Below are positions 1 through 11,631 of a DNA stretch of 64,000 nucleotides, piece after piece. Source of the stretch: Endomychus coccineus (Eukaryota; Arthropoda; Insecta; Coleoptera; Endomychidae); assembly GCA_958510875.1 (NCBI GenBank), contig OY294067.1, positions 248,077,736 through 248,141,735 of the forward strand. The letters run 5' to 3'. The position numbers and the translations under genes were made by a program. The notes beneath the pieces are model-generated. The model was not told the DNA's origin and did not search any database. It was given only the letters and a program-made list of their open reading frames with translations. The stretch's first letter is position 1, and the number at the start of each line of letters is the position of its first letter.

Positions 1-562
1 ACTTCCACTGCGTTTTCATTTAGTTCAACTAACGAGTGAATTTAGTAAATAAGTAATGCGTTTTTATTTGATGCCACAAATCGAATTGAATATTTGTTGA
101 AATATTAGATTCATTCTATTACTAAAAATCGTGCGTTGATTTGTATATTTTGATAATCATCTATTTTCAGTGTTGGTTTCCATAAATAATATATATTATT
201 TATGAATTAATAATATCAACTTGAAAATGAAAGTCAAATTTCTGTATCACTATCTACATCTTTCAGGTTTATTTTAATAATCGATAAAGTAAATTCTTGA
301 AATAACAGCGATAAAAGTGAAACTTTTTTGGGTACGCTCCAAATTAATTATTATTAAGAAACAAAAAAAAATTAACAGAAGCTTTCGACATTCAATGATA
401 CACGGCAAAAGTACAAGATAAAAATTGTACTATAAAAAGAAGAAGTGTAAAAAGATGTTGTGTTATTCATTTCGGAACAATATAGTTTTTGTATTTATTG
501 ATCGTGATCGGTTCTTTTTTGAAAAATCTAGGTTTTTCATGGTTTCATGATGAATTCTTAAT
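1..562. other. AT-rich flank, no gene recognised
   Basis: Low-complexity AT-rich DNA downstream of the P-element coding remnant. I see no open frame with family resemblance and no clear terminal inverted repeat for the neighbouring transposon. Confidence 0.5.
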
Positions 563-2696
563 TTAAAATAATTTAATTTGATTAATTGCATGGAGTGCCC
601 ATCTATCCTCATCATATAAATGGTCTCCAAAATTATCAAAAACTGACAGTGGCAAATGCTTTATAGTTTTGTTGATTAAAATGTCATATAAACTTTTTAT
701 ATTTCTGTTAAAAATATTGGTGGAGTTGTGAAAGAACCGAAAATACTTTTCACCTGCTTTACAAATCTCTGCGACCATATAACTGGATTTAAAAAGTTTT
801 CCATATGTTTTCTTCTCTTGCAGAAGGGATGTAGATGTATCACTCTCAAGTAAATTTGAACATTTCAGACATGTCACACATTTTTTAAGTCCTTTTACTA
901 CAAAACCAGATATGTAACCTACAACATCCTCCACATATGGAGTAAGATTCCATGCAGCAGATCCTAAATAATCATAATCTTCCAAATCATTTTGAAGTTT
1001 TTCAATGAAGGATACATATTCTTCATCTTCCTCTAAATTTCTTCCATTCTGAGTTGTAATAATTCTATTTCCGAAGCCACTAGTCAAAATTGATATTTGT
1101 TCTAAATTGATTGTGTTGCCAGTATCAGAAGCAGCTATTTCACTATGAACCAACAACCGTTTGTAGGCTGCTTCAAATTGCCTTGCTGTTGGGTTATTAT
1201 TATAACCCCGTTTACTTCTTATGGCTCCAAAAAATAATTCCAAATGGTCTTGGGAAAGTTTATAACTTAATATGTAGCTCATATTTTTTTGTTCCAAAAC
1301 ATGAATATTATAAATTTTTTTGAGGCTGTCCATACAAATTAAAAGCCCTAAAAATTTCCTGTTTTTCTTGCCGATTTTAGAATTGATGTTCCATTCAAAG
1401 TGAGACCAATGGATACATCTTCTCATTTTCACCATTATATCAAAAAAATGCTCTGCAGTTTTTGGTGAAAGGCATTTTTTGTATGGATATTTGGCAAATA
1501 CATTCCTAGAATTCAATATGTCAAATAAATTGTTGAAATTCAATATGAATTCTGATGTAGCCTCTGAACCTTGAAAGTTAGGACATTTCAGATCTTCACG
1601 AAGAAAGTTCATAGCATCACTCACACTCCTGCTCAACGTTTGGGTAGCCAAACGGACTCTCATCTTTTCTCGTGCCCACTGAAGATGCCTCATTCTGACC
1701 TTCGTGTAAACTATATGTTGAGTTTCAACCAAGCTGGATATATAACTCCATTTTACATCTCTTTCATCTGAATCTTTCAGTCCATTTTGTGAAGCAAAAC
1801 AATTTCGAACAAGTTTTATCATATGACATGCATCCAGATACATATAAATGTCAGTATTTGTGACAGGATTCTTAAAACTTGTTTTCAAATTCATTAGATT
1901 GCTAAAATCTGCACCCAACTTTTCAGCCATTGAAATATTTGTGAAGGCACCATCAAATGTCAACGAAGTTACTATAACACCACTTTCATTAATAAATTCA
2001 AGACACTTTTTCACTAATTCGGCAGACAAGCATAAATACTAACGCCTTTCTCGCTTCTGGTAGTGTATCTGAGTCCAGATTGGTACCAATGTCTACATAA
2101 CCAGTAATTTTTTTTCCAGTCCATTCAGTCTGTCGCCTTATAGACATTTCGTCTCCAAGACCAAGTAACACAGAAGAGGTGTTGATGAATTCTTTTGTTT
2201 TAAAGTCAAAGCAATTAGTGCTTCTTTGGTGAAACCTGGACTACCATCAATACACCTGTACCATTTAGATATAGTCCCTGAATGAGGCAAACTTCGATTG
2301 AAGGTTTTCCTCACAAAATCATATGCCTTTGGAGAATAAAAGGATAACGTTAAGGCAAATGATCTACGGCTAGGATCATATTTCTGTTTAGTTGGCCCCT
2401 TCAAGAATCTTTTGAACAAATCTCCAGCAGTTCCTGAAATTGATGCCTGCAAAAAATTGAATTTATTAATTTTCGTTAAACAATGTGAAGCTGTTATGAT
2501 ACATTTGTAAAAAAAACCTATGTCGTGATCATTTTTATCAGTGAAATTTTAAATAGAAAAATTATTATAAAGGAATATGAACCCCCTAGTTCTATAGACC
2601 TATCAGGTCTATGGTCTCAAATTATTTCAGTTTGAGAAAACATTAGATATAGATGAGACTAGGAATGATTCGATTTCATTCCCATTTTAATATATA

Positions 2697-3245
2697 ATGA
2701 ATAATAATAATAATAATACTTTATTGCCATGAATTTGTACAAAATATTAGCATTGTCAAGAATAATAATACATAAACATTAATAATGGAATACAATATCA
2801 GATATTTTAGAAATTAAGAAAACAAATAAGTTGGTACGATCAACAATTTAGAAATGATCTACAGACGTGTACATATAAATGGATAAATAATGAAATTAAA
2901 ATACCATAAATTTTAAAATTCATCATATGAATAAAAGCAATTTTCAATAAAAAAATTTGTAAGCACTCTCTTAAAACCCAATATGGAGTGACAATCTTTG
3001 ATGCATTGTGGTAGGCAATTGTATGCTTTAACACATTGGTAAAATGCATTTTTTTCAAAAAAAGTTGATTTGTGTTTTGGTATCCTTAAGTCATCACAGC
3101 CTCTAGTTCTCATATTATTATATATTTCACTATTTGTTGTAAAGGTTGCTGAACATACATTCAAAGATGACATTTCAACTTTGATGATTTAAGCACTTCA
3201 CACTGATATATTTTAGTTTCCACTGACACTCTTTCCCAATTAAAT
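2697..3245 (-). mobile_element. 3' fragment of a non-LTR retrotransposon (LINE)
   Basis: A minus-strand frame at 2913-3173 encodes a typical LINE C-terminus, a basic tail resembling IPKHKSTFFEKNAFYQ followed by YNCLPQCIKD and FKRVLTNFFIENCFYS. Downstream on the same strand the sequence ends in an (ATT)n tract at about 2700-2716, as many CR1/Jockey-type 3' ends do. The fragment lies inside the last-but-one intron of the P-like transposase, so it inserted into that element or its intron. It is severely 5'-truncated. The clade is uncertain. Confidence 0.65.
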
Positions 3246-3362
3246 TGTAACTTATCTAAAGCACTTTTCAATTGTGATGCAACTATTTTCAAAGACATAG
3301 TACTTCAAACAGAAATAAAATTTGGTTGCTACCATATAACTCTTTCGGTTACATCTACTTAC

Positions 3363-3591
3363 AGTTATTGTAGATTCTGATGTTTCTGATAAGAGACACT
3401 TCTCTTTCAGATATGTCAATAAACTCTTCAATGATGTTATTCGAAGCCTCATTCTTCGAACAGTAGTCTGCAAATTATGGATCCTTCTTCTTTGTTTGCC
3501 AACAGTACTTTTTATTATATTTAAATTTCTTCTTCTCTTTTCTGGTGTTGAGAAGTCACCACTTATCATTTCGCCAATATAGCATCTTTTT
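3363..3591 (-). pseudogene. Coiled-coil exon of the P-like element
   Basis: The exon begins after TTGCAG and ends at ACT|GTAAGT, with 76 whole codons. The product is rich in Arg/Lys, with a heptad-like run (KQRRRIHNLQTTVRRMRLR) followed by LKSLLTYLKEK. This matches the leucine-zipper/coiled-coil segment between the THAP finger and the catalytic core in P-superfamily transposases, a likely multimerisation region. It reads through in the phase predicted by the two upstream exons, which supports the gene model. Confidence 0.75.
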
Positions 3592-4689
3592 CTGCAATAT
3601 ATGAAATAAACATTGATTGGTTTTTGAAATCATTCTTCAAAAGGCATGTAAATACCTTTTCTTTCCAAGATTTGTAGCATTTGTGCCTGAAGATGAAGAA
3701 GGGATTGCTGGCCCAATTGGATATTCCACTTCTTCAACGATAGGTGTTACTTCAGGTTCCCTAAAAAAATTCAATAACAATACATCAGAATGGAAGAGAC
3801 TGAATTGGGTTCAGAGCAGAAACAATAATTACCTTTGACTTGAAGAATGGACTTTCCCTGGCGAAGCAACCAAATTTATGCAACAAATATCTTGAGACCT
3901 AAAAAATGTTTTTGTCTTTGAGTAATAATGAAAATATATTTTTATTGCATGGTATTTTGTTCATTCAAAACTGATCTATGGTCCATTTTGATAATTTCTA
4001 TACTTTTTTCTTATTTGTTTCTACAATTTAATTGTTTTTTGTTTCGAAGCACATGGTCCCTGTACGTCATATGTGAGTACCTCTTTTTGCTTAAAAAATT
4101 ATATTATGATATTTTACTTCTTATTTTTTATATTATATTATTTTTTTTTTTAATTTTGTAAAGGTTCAGGATGAAAGTGGATACAAATGTTTAGGGTACA
4201 GTAAAATGTTTATTCAAGGTAAGTGAAACGTTTGTATTAACTTTCTATTCAAACGTTAAAGAAATTGACAATTTGTGGTAGAGACATCTGTGAATGATGA
4301 CCTTCTTATACACAAAAATACAGAGAAACACTTACCCTGTTGGTCTTTTTGGAGGAGTATTGTAAATTGTTGAGTCCGAGCTGTAAAATGATTGAAATTA
4401 CCACTCACATTTATTGCTAATCACTATATAGATTTAATAAATCAAACAGGTTTTTGAATATCAGCATAATATATTATAGATTTAAAAAATCATATATAAA
4501 GTGATGTATTTGTACGCTGGACATATCTACCAATGTGCACTGGACCACTTGCATTTGGTACCCTCACTCTGTTAGTTGCCCAATTTTGTATTGTTAAGCT
4601 TACCAAGCTGTATACTTAATATAGTGAGAGGAATTAAACCTTTTATGCAAATACTATTTTTGCCAACATCAATAATTAATGCAAATTAC

Positions 4690-4893
4690 CTGTCAGATGT
4701 GAACTGAAATGCTGAATGGCGTGGTAGCGGATTCGCATCTGGCTTTATGTACTTCACACCATTTTTTTTATTTACAATATCACTTGCATCAAAATGATTC
4801 GAACATGCATAAAGGTATTTGGTCGGACGTCGATCTTCCTGCCAGTCAAGGAGAGATACCCAAATTTTTCTCCTTTCACTATCAGCCAGAAAC
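4690..4893 (-). pseudogene. THAP-domain exon of the P-like element
   Basis: The exon runs from a CAG acceptor to a CAG|GTAATT donor and encodes the distal two thirds of a THAP C2CH zinc finger. Visible marks are FLADSERRKIW, the third zinc ligand pair in YACSNHF, and GVKYIKPDANPLP, which matches the C-terminal AVPTIF-like box of THAP domains. The first Cys-x-Cys pair must come from an upstream exon I could not find. The role known for the family is sequence-specific DNA binding that anchors the transposase to its ends. Confidence 0.85.
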
Positions 4894-5099
4894 CTGAAGT
4901 AGTAATACAAAAATATACTAAATTGCTTTGTAATTTATTATTGAATGCAATAAAAGAAATTCTTCCATATGAAAAAATCAAAATTTGTTCAACAAAATCT
5001 CTAAAATTGTAAGTATGTTTATTTTAATATAGAAATCGCCATATCATCTACTGCACTGGATTTAGTAAACAATACTAACTTGTGATATAGAGGTGTTAG

Positions 5100-5300
5100 C
5101 CAGCCCTCAACCCTCAACGCTTGGTTAAGTCGAATCCAATCTCTCCATAATCAAAGTATAAAGGTCTGTTGGAGCCTCCCTACCATCGTTTCTCGCGCTA
5201 GGTGACGTCACCTAGCTCCTCCAATCAGCCTTGCTCTCATCGGCTCGTCGCCGGCACGTAACAACATGGCGGTAAATTCAAATCATAACTCTTAAAGCTT
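5100..5300. promoter_or_regulatory. CpG-rich promoter-like block
   Basis: A short GC- and CpG-rich island in AT-rich surroundings. It contains an 18-bp perfect palindrome, CTAGGTGACGTCACCTAG (5198-5215), centred on a CRE (TGACGTCA). A CCAAT box follows at 5221-5225, and AACATGGCGG at 5263-5272 reads CCGCCATGTT on the minus strand, a YY1/Pho-type site. It lies just upstream of the minus-strand THAP exon, so it could be the 5' region of that element or an unrelated promoter. No transcript start can be fixed from sequence. Confidence 0.4.
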
Positions 5301-8300
5301 TACTGTTTTATCACTGATCAATTCTATTCGACTTAGACCAGTAGCTTCTAGCTTGCAGGGCGTTATGATCTAGCATGTATACTAGATTACAATAACGTAA
5401 ACACAACAAAGAATGATAGCTTAAATGATTATATCCCTTGAATTCTATTTCAAGAATTTTAAAAAAAGAACTAAAACAAATGAAATAGGTGTGTATCCAT
5501 TATTAATGATAGTACGGTACAACAAAAATAACCTTATACAGGATACAGGATATTTATTTCTGAACGTCCTGAACATGTACATGAATGGACATCCTAGTCA
5601 TTCGGACAAAAAATGGACGTGCTGTGCCAACTGGGAAACCACCCACCCAGCCACACTTGTCGAGACCGTTGATTGAAAGTTTCAATCAACGCAGAGACCT
5701 AAAAGGCTACAACTGGTAAATAGTGCTACCAGTTATCATCACAGATGGCGCCCTAATATTATATCGTAGGGATATCTACTCATTAGGATCGATTTTAGGA
5801 CTAACTGAGAACGAATTGAACTCTTTTGTCATCTCGTACTTATTACTACCAGTTACCATTACCACATAATAACACAGATGGGATCAATTCAAATATAATG
5901 CAATAATATTTTCATATGTTTAATCTATAAATTTTTTAATATAATTTTATGTACAAAATACACATAGTCCTGTTAACATAATTGCACACATAACCATTAA
6001 TTCCAAGTTACTTGCTCATAATTTAAATTCTGATGCAAGATTTACTGTTTATGTTAAATACAATTGAAAAAGCAAGTTACAAAAATATAGAACATATAAT
6101 CTCGATTATGCATTCATTAGAGTAAGAACTTTAATAAAATTTAAAATGCTAAACAATTAACATAGGGTATTTTAAGTCTAATATTTACATTCTACATGAT
6201 CTTTCATTTTCCATAAAATAATTTTTTAACTACTAGATACTAATCCCAAATAACAATACTAATCCCCAAATAGCATCAATACCTATAATACATTCATTGC
6301 TATTTAACTAACCAGTGAACATCATATGGGATTTTTTCAAGATAAAGAAAGATCCTGTCTACATTTCACACAATTTGTAATAATCATATAACAACATATT
6401 TCAACAATGCTTAAAAATTACATCATTATAGAATAGGCAGAGGTACTAAACTGATATTATGAAATATACAAAATGTCGCCAAGCTGTTTTTTTTGCTCTA
6501 AATTTATATATTGATCGTTAAAATGTTAGGTTGGCTGGTTTTTCAAAGCAGGTTAGACAAGACGCCGTTCGAATTTATAGATGAATTTTGAACTACAAAA
6601 TGCCATGTCGACTTTGAAGAAATGTTCCAATAATCTCCAACAGCTTCAAATACCTACAAGTACCACAAGTTCTTGTACTATCTGTCATATGGACCCAGAA
6701 TAATCATAATTTATTCTCTTTGAGATGTACATCAGACTTTTTGAATTAGGGAAAAAGTATTTAGTTTTGAAAACATCATAGTCATTATTACTGATCACTG
6801 TCTTCAATGTTTAAATTTTTGGAGCTCAATATATTCACCCAGAAATAACATGCAAGTTCGCTGTAAAAAATCTGATAATTCAGATATTTATAAAAAGAAT
6901 GTCAGAGAGAATTTGAAAAAAACTAATTACAAAAAACAATAGAAACGAAGCTTATATTTGAAACATTCTCAATTCAACAGGTCTTGGGAGAGATACAAGT
7001 GCAAAGTTAAAGACTAACATTACATTTTAGAAACAATCTACACAACGTTGATGCACAATTAACTTTGTTTGGATGCATATAATCCAAAATTTACCCTGAA
7101 ATATAAGTTAGCGAATTGTTCACACCGTCCATATTGACAAATGTACCTCAAGATTTTCCTGCATTGGTAATAGTTGCATAACAATGCGATTTAATTTCAT
7201 AAATTATACATTACACCCGCAAAGCAGCAGAAGAAACGATACCATCATTGTAATATTATTCTTTTCAGTGGTGGAATGACCATCAGATCGAATAACGCTC
7301 ATTATAACCAGACAAGCTATTTCCAAATTTTACTAAAATCAAGTCATGTTTATGATATAATTCACATGCCAACAATAGAATGGCCCATTGTAAAACATCT
7401 CTATCTCAACAGTTGCATGTTTTCTACATGAAGTTCAACCGAAGTGTTACTAGTGTGTAGAATACTGTTCGAGTATGCTTTGGTCTGTCCCTCCCCACTA
7501 GGTGGCGATTAAATAAGTTGCACATTAGCACATTCAATTTTAACCATGTCGTTATTATGAATTATCAAACCTCATATGTACCGTGTGGTCTAACAATATA
7601 TCAAGATATTTTACGTTCGCAGAGTAATATCCTTCCTTCCTCGAATTTTATTTAATTTTCCGCCTGGAATTTAGGGGACCAATCAAAGCCTCGAACATAA
7701 GAATGTACCTAACTAGCATCTGGTCGTCATGCCATCCTCAAGTAGCCACTTTTCTTATCAATAAAAGATTAGAAGCTGATTAGCTTGTTACTATATCTAG
7801 CTGTATTTGTTGTAGGATGATGAAAGCGCTCAAAGGAAACAACATTCGTTAGAACTGACAAACCCAGATGCTCATTACTTTTCATGGGATGCAACCCATC
7901 TGGAATACTAACGACTGCCATTGCCATAATTAATCATACATTTATTAATTATTTTTAAAATGTTACTCAAACCGATGTCCTTTAAAGCAATTAAAGGAAT
8001 AATACATTTTTCGAATGTTCAAATCTGTCGAGCGCGATTGGTAACCATTTTATGATTTCATCAATGAAAGCTACTACTCAAGCTGCGCCACCTAAGTTTT
8101 GAAACTCAATGGTCACCAATATAATAATTATTGTTTATATAAATCGTCACTAACGATTATTATAAAATTGAAAATGAATTTGCACGATATTATTCCAATT
8201 TTGGTTGATGATCGACAGATTAACGTATTACTTCTGATAAATCAGTCTCTCATGAATTATTTATTTTCCACAATTTTCATCATTCAAAGGTTGATAATTT

Positions 8301-8910
8301 TGCCGAATAATGGGTGGATAATTATCTGGATTACGACTTTTTCCAGCTGTTCTGGTTCCAGAAACAGACTAAGAGATTTACTCTCTCGGATAGATGGCCC
8401 TGTAGCTTATCAAACCCATTAACAAACAAAATTGTTTATGTTCAGTATTTCTCTTCTGTGAAACATCTGTCAAAAAATTGTCAATGATCGAATGATCTGA
8501 CATTTCCGCTCTCTGCTATTGCTTTTGGATTTCGAACCGTTCTTAGTGATGCATTCAAATTAAATTGAACCCCATCCAATGCTGACGTCTTTGGTTCAAC
8601 AAGAAAATGTTTGGTTTCAAAGCGCATTGAACACGGTTCTTCAAGAAAAAACAGCTATATTAAAATTCAGCAAGTTAAAAAAATACGAATTTGCGGGAAA
8701 CCAATAGCATGTAAATCAAATATTCGAGCCAATACCATGAACTACAAGTCGACAAATCTAGATGACAAGTGGATAATCCCCCCTCATTTTGCGCAGTTTT
8801 TGGTTACCACCAACTGTCAATTTAAGTTGGTCACTAGTAAGTGCTGATGTGTATTCAAACCAGCAGATTTATTGATAATAATGAACTATTTAATTATGAA
8901 AGAGTAAACA
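5301..8910. other. Long AT-rich interval, no gene recognised
   Basis: No convincing coding exon was found on either strand. A phrase containing ACTACCAGTTA and ACAGATGG occurs twice (about 5725-5750 and 5845-5882), suggesting a small local duplication or repeat remnant. The 5900-7450 part is uniformly AT-rich and would fit a long untranslated or intergenic region. Two CTCF-like motifs are listed separately. Confidence 0.4.
7495..7507 (+). promoter_or_regulatory. CTCF-like motif
   Basis: CCACTAGGTGGCG is a close match to the core CTCF recognition sequence. A second partial match, AGGTGGCGC, lies on the minus strand at 8085-8093, facing this one. Motif match only; binding is not shown. Confidence 0.3.
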
Positions 8911-8914
8911 TTTT

Positions 8915-9075
8915 TTTGAAAAATCTTGGCTTCCGGATGGATTCCACTGAAACTTCAAGCCTGCCCTGAAGATGCAACCTGTAATGGTTGGCGAAACGTC
9001 GGCATCGAGTCGAGCTATTGTGACGCAGAATGCATCCGGAAGCCAGGATTTTTCAAGATTAGCTATCCGCGGAAG
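8915..9075 (+). mobile_element. Penelope-like element terminal fragment (family A)
   Basis: The block is bounded by about 30-bp inverted copies of TCTTGGCTTCCGGATG (left, about 8924; right, as CATCCGGAAGCCAGGA, about 9030). The right half matches the ends of the PLE at 44175-44956 almost base for base, including CGGAAGCCA, TTTTTCAAGATTAGC and TATCCGCGG. It has no coding part. It is a very short, heavily truncated insertion with one end inverted, the arrangement typical of Penelope-like retroelements. Confidence 0.75.
8962..9004 (+). ncRNA. Hammerhead-ribozyme-like motif, PLE family A copy 1
   Basis: The order of parts matches a type I hammerhead. Stem I strand TGCC is followed by the core CTGAAGA (8966-8972). 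A stem II hairpin covers 8973-8992 (GC-AACC, loop TGTAAT, GGTT-GC with one bulged G). Then come GAAA (8993-8996), a minimal self-complementary ACGT in place of stem III, and the cleavage triplet GTC (8998-9000). The other stem I strand is GGCA (9001-9004), fully Watson-Crick with TGCC. PLEs are known to carry such ribozymes. Activity is unproven, and a loopless stem III would need dimerisation. Confidence 0.6.
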
Positions 9076-9567
9076 TCTATTATTCAAGTTATGTTTTTTT
9101 TTTATTTGGTAATTTCATTGTCATTAAAAATAAGGCTGAATTTATTATCAACAGTATCGTTGAAAATGGCAATGAAAGTTTTATTTGCCTCCTCCAAAAT
9201 GGTCATTTTTGACTTATGTGATATTGATTTAGGGCTATCGATTGCAAATATATATCTATATACAAATATATAGTAGGCAGTATGAAAGCTTTGCATCTTG
9301 AAGAATAAAGAAAAATTATAATGAACTTGTGCTTTGTCCCACTAGTGCTTTATTAGTATGAAATTAAGGTCTTAAGAATAATAAAACATCCGTCCCAGTG
9401 ATTTTCCAGTTTTAAATTATTAAGATAAATCTTAATAACTTAAAATAAAAATAATATACACAGGTTAATTTAAAATAAATGTTGCATTTATGTATCCACT
9501 AGCATTGATAACAAACAAAATTAGCACCAACTTTGATGTAACTACTAGACAATGCTTCTATCAATAA

Positions 9568-10642
9568 TTGAAGGGGTTAGAATAGAAAGGGTATATATAA
9601 GTGACAAATTCTGAGTTTTGTTGATTTTACAATTTTTCGCAAGTTAATATTCATAACTTTTGGTTAAAGAAGAGTATAAGTGATTTATCCGTTTTGACGC
9701 CATCTATGGATCAAGTAAAATAACATACAAATGAAATCTATAAAAAGTTTCGAACAAAAAGGGTATAAATAAGTACCTGTTTGGCTCACTTATACCCTTT
9801 CTATTCTTTTATGTTATCGTGTTCGTAACGCTTCTTTTGCATTAATAAAATTTTATCCTTTGAGACACTTATATAGTGATGGAATCTGATGAAGGTGAGC
9901 TTGTGTTCCTCAAATATGGAAAAAAGTTTATCTTGTAGGTTATGTTTTTTTCCTTTTCAGGTTCTTTGATCAAAGAACCCAAAAAGGACGTTGATAAGAA
10001 AAACTCAAGATTCAGAGAAATCACATACTTCAAATACACAAACACGTCAGACTATACATTCGATTTCAAGTCGACATTACAACGTGATTTCCCAAAGTCA
10101 CTGTTCTCTCAAAATTTTTTGTGCTCCATCGAATCCAAACTCAATAAAAATTAGTTTACAAAAATGGAACAATCTTTAATCGTTGTTAAAATATATTCCG
10201 AACACACATCACGCGTTTCATATAGAAATGGATCAGGAGGAAGTGAAAAAGAAATCAAAAAAAGAAAAGAAAAATTTCACTGACCTAGGAGCTTCTATAT
10301 CTGCTGCCAACACTCAGGATGATGATTTGGAACAAGAGTACAATATGGACGACAGTGTTTCAAGAAGACTATGAATGAATAACAGTTTTATATTCATGAT
10401 TTGTATGTCCATTTTTGATATAGTTTCAATATAGAAAGGGAATAAGTGACTTTTCTCAAAAAATATCAAAAAATCATGCAAATGATCAAAACGTGTCTCT
10501 CACTATTGAATTACTACTTTCTAATGAATAAATGATTCATATAATTTATTTTGTATTATTGTTGAGTTTTTATAACTAAAAAACTTTGAAGTCAATTATC
10601 TCAAAACTCAGTCAATGTCACTTTTCATTATAACCCCTTCAA
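9568..10642 (+). mobile_element. Inverted-repeat DNA transposon remnant, sister element A
   Basis: The ends are inverted: TTGAAGGGGTTAGAATAG at left, and the complement of TTGAAGGGGTTATAATGA at right. Inside each end are several copies of an A(A/C)GTGA-type word preceded by a G-rich stretch (about 9590, 9675, 9765, 9790 inverted, 10440, 10620), which look like transposase-binding arrays. The middle holds small spliced frames (next entry) and no DDE core. A related element lies 61 bp downstream at 10704-11631. I cannot assign the superfamily or a certain target duplication. Confidence 0.65.
9879..10374 (+). pseudogene. Residual terminal exons inside element A
   Basis: ATG at 9879 opens a 16-nt exon ending GAAG|GTGAGC. 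An acceptor TTTTCAG at 9954-9960 leads to 9961-10154, in frame (MESDEG then SLIKEPKKDVDKK), ending TAG, 69 aa. A second frame from 10228 encodes a lysine-rich stretch (EVKKKSKKEKK), then an acidic tail ending SRRL at the stop 10372-10374. No known domain is visible. The most economical reading is that these are the first and last coding exons of a transposase gene whose catalytic middle was deleted; sister element B has the same plan. Confidence 0.45.
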
Positions 10643-10703
10643 TTGATAAAGGAACAAAACCTAGTTTAAAATGTGACATGAAACAAATAATCAGGTATAA
10701 TAA

Positions 10704-11631
10704 TTGAAGGGGTTGGAAGCAAAAGGGTGCAAGTGACATCTAAAAAAAAATAGCGTCAAGTGCAGAATTGGCAATATGAAATGTGTATTTGGTTGGTGGT
10801 AAAGAGAACCAAGTTATTTTTTGATGATCCAGCGCCATCTATCACCGGAGAAAAACCTTGTTACATAAAAGCAAAGGTTCTTTAGAAGGGAAAGGATTCA
10901 AGTGCACTAGATTCCTTTTGCCGTGAAGTAAACGAATAGTTTTACTTGACCATTTGTCGGTGGTTTACTATCATGTTTTCCAAGTTTTCCACTTCACAGG
11001 TAGTTTTTTCGTTATTTTGGTATTAAAGTAGTATTTAAAATGAACCCCGATGAGCAGAAAGGTGAGTGGTAATTAACTATGCTTATATTATGAAAATAAC
11101 TCTTTAAAGATTTCCAAAGAAAAATATGACAACTTAATCCAACTTTTACCTTACATTCCAGCAATCCACCACGACTACTATAAATCTTGAAGCATGAAAC
11201 AAAAAATAAAAATACCAAAAATATTGGAGACGCAGTAGAAAACCTCGAAGACATTAATGAAGAAATGGTGTCAGATTATGATGAATAAGAATAGGTTTTT
11301 TTCAATATTTCCCTAATATTACTTGAACTCAGAGTTGTACTTTATTTTGGTTTAATAAGATATTATTATTAAAGAATGTTAAGATACAAGTGATTTTTTG
11401 ACTATTTTATTTGGAAGCAAAAGGAGTTAAGTGAGTTTTCCAAAAAAAAAGGGTTAATGTTTTGATTATGTACTTTAATATTTTAAAATACTTCCTTAAA
11501 CCCGACCGAACTATAAAAAAAAAGAATGGCATTTTTTGACCTAGATTTTATAATAAGCTTTAGACTTTGAACTCAATTTTCTCCATTTTCAAAATTTATC
11601 ACTTGAACCCTTTTGCTTCTAACCCCTTCAA
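10704..11631 (+). mobile_element. Inverted-repeat DNA transposon remnant, sister element B
   Basis: The terminal repeats are very similar in both ends: TTGAAGGGGTTGGAAGCAAA at left, and the complement of TTGAAGGGGTTAGAAGCAAA at right, continuing into AGGGT-CAAGTGA. Internal CAAGTG words recur near both ends (10755, 10899, 11385, 11415). ATG at 11040 starts MNPDEQK with a donor AAAG|GTGAGT, and an acceptor TTCCAG lies at 11156-11161. Downstream a disrupted frame ends with acidic EEMVSDYDE (stop 11286-11288). This parallels element A, with diverged sequence. Confidence 0.65.

Larger units (their letters stand above)
563..4893 (-). pseudogene. P-superfamily (THAP9-like) transposase, spliced but frameshifted
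   Basis: This is a minus-strand cut-and-paste DNA transposase of the P/THAP9 superfamily. Seven exons can be linked by consensus GT/AG sites in one continuous phase down to exon 6: 4690-4893 (THAP zinc finger), 4336-4380, 3833-3898, 3656-3760, 3363-3591 (basic coiled coil), about 2160-2449 (N-terminal catalytic part), then 563-2029 (RNase H-like core and C-terminus). Family hallmarks are YSPKAYDFVR, LTFDGA and SQDHLELFFGAIRSKRGYNN. It is broken. The frame shifts near 2160, between a segment ending CYLVL and one beginning DEMSIRR. It shifts again near 2025, where about 25 residues after ALVFM also appear to be missing. The first two THAP cysteines, which would lie on an upstream exon, were not found. 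A LINE fragment sits in the intron between 2450 and 3362. I regard it as a dead transposon rather than a domesticated gene, because the frameshifts lie in the catalytic core. Confidence 0.85.
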
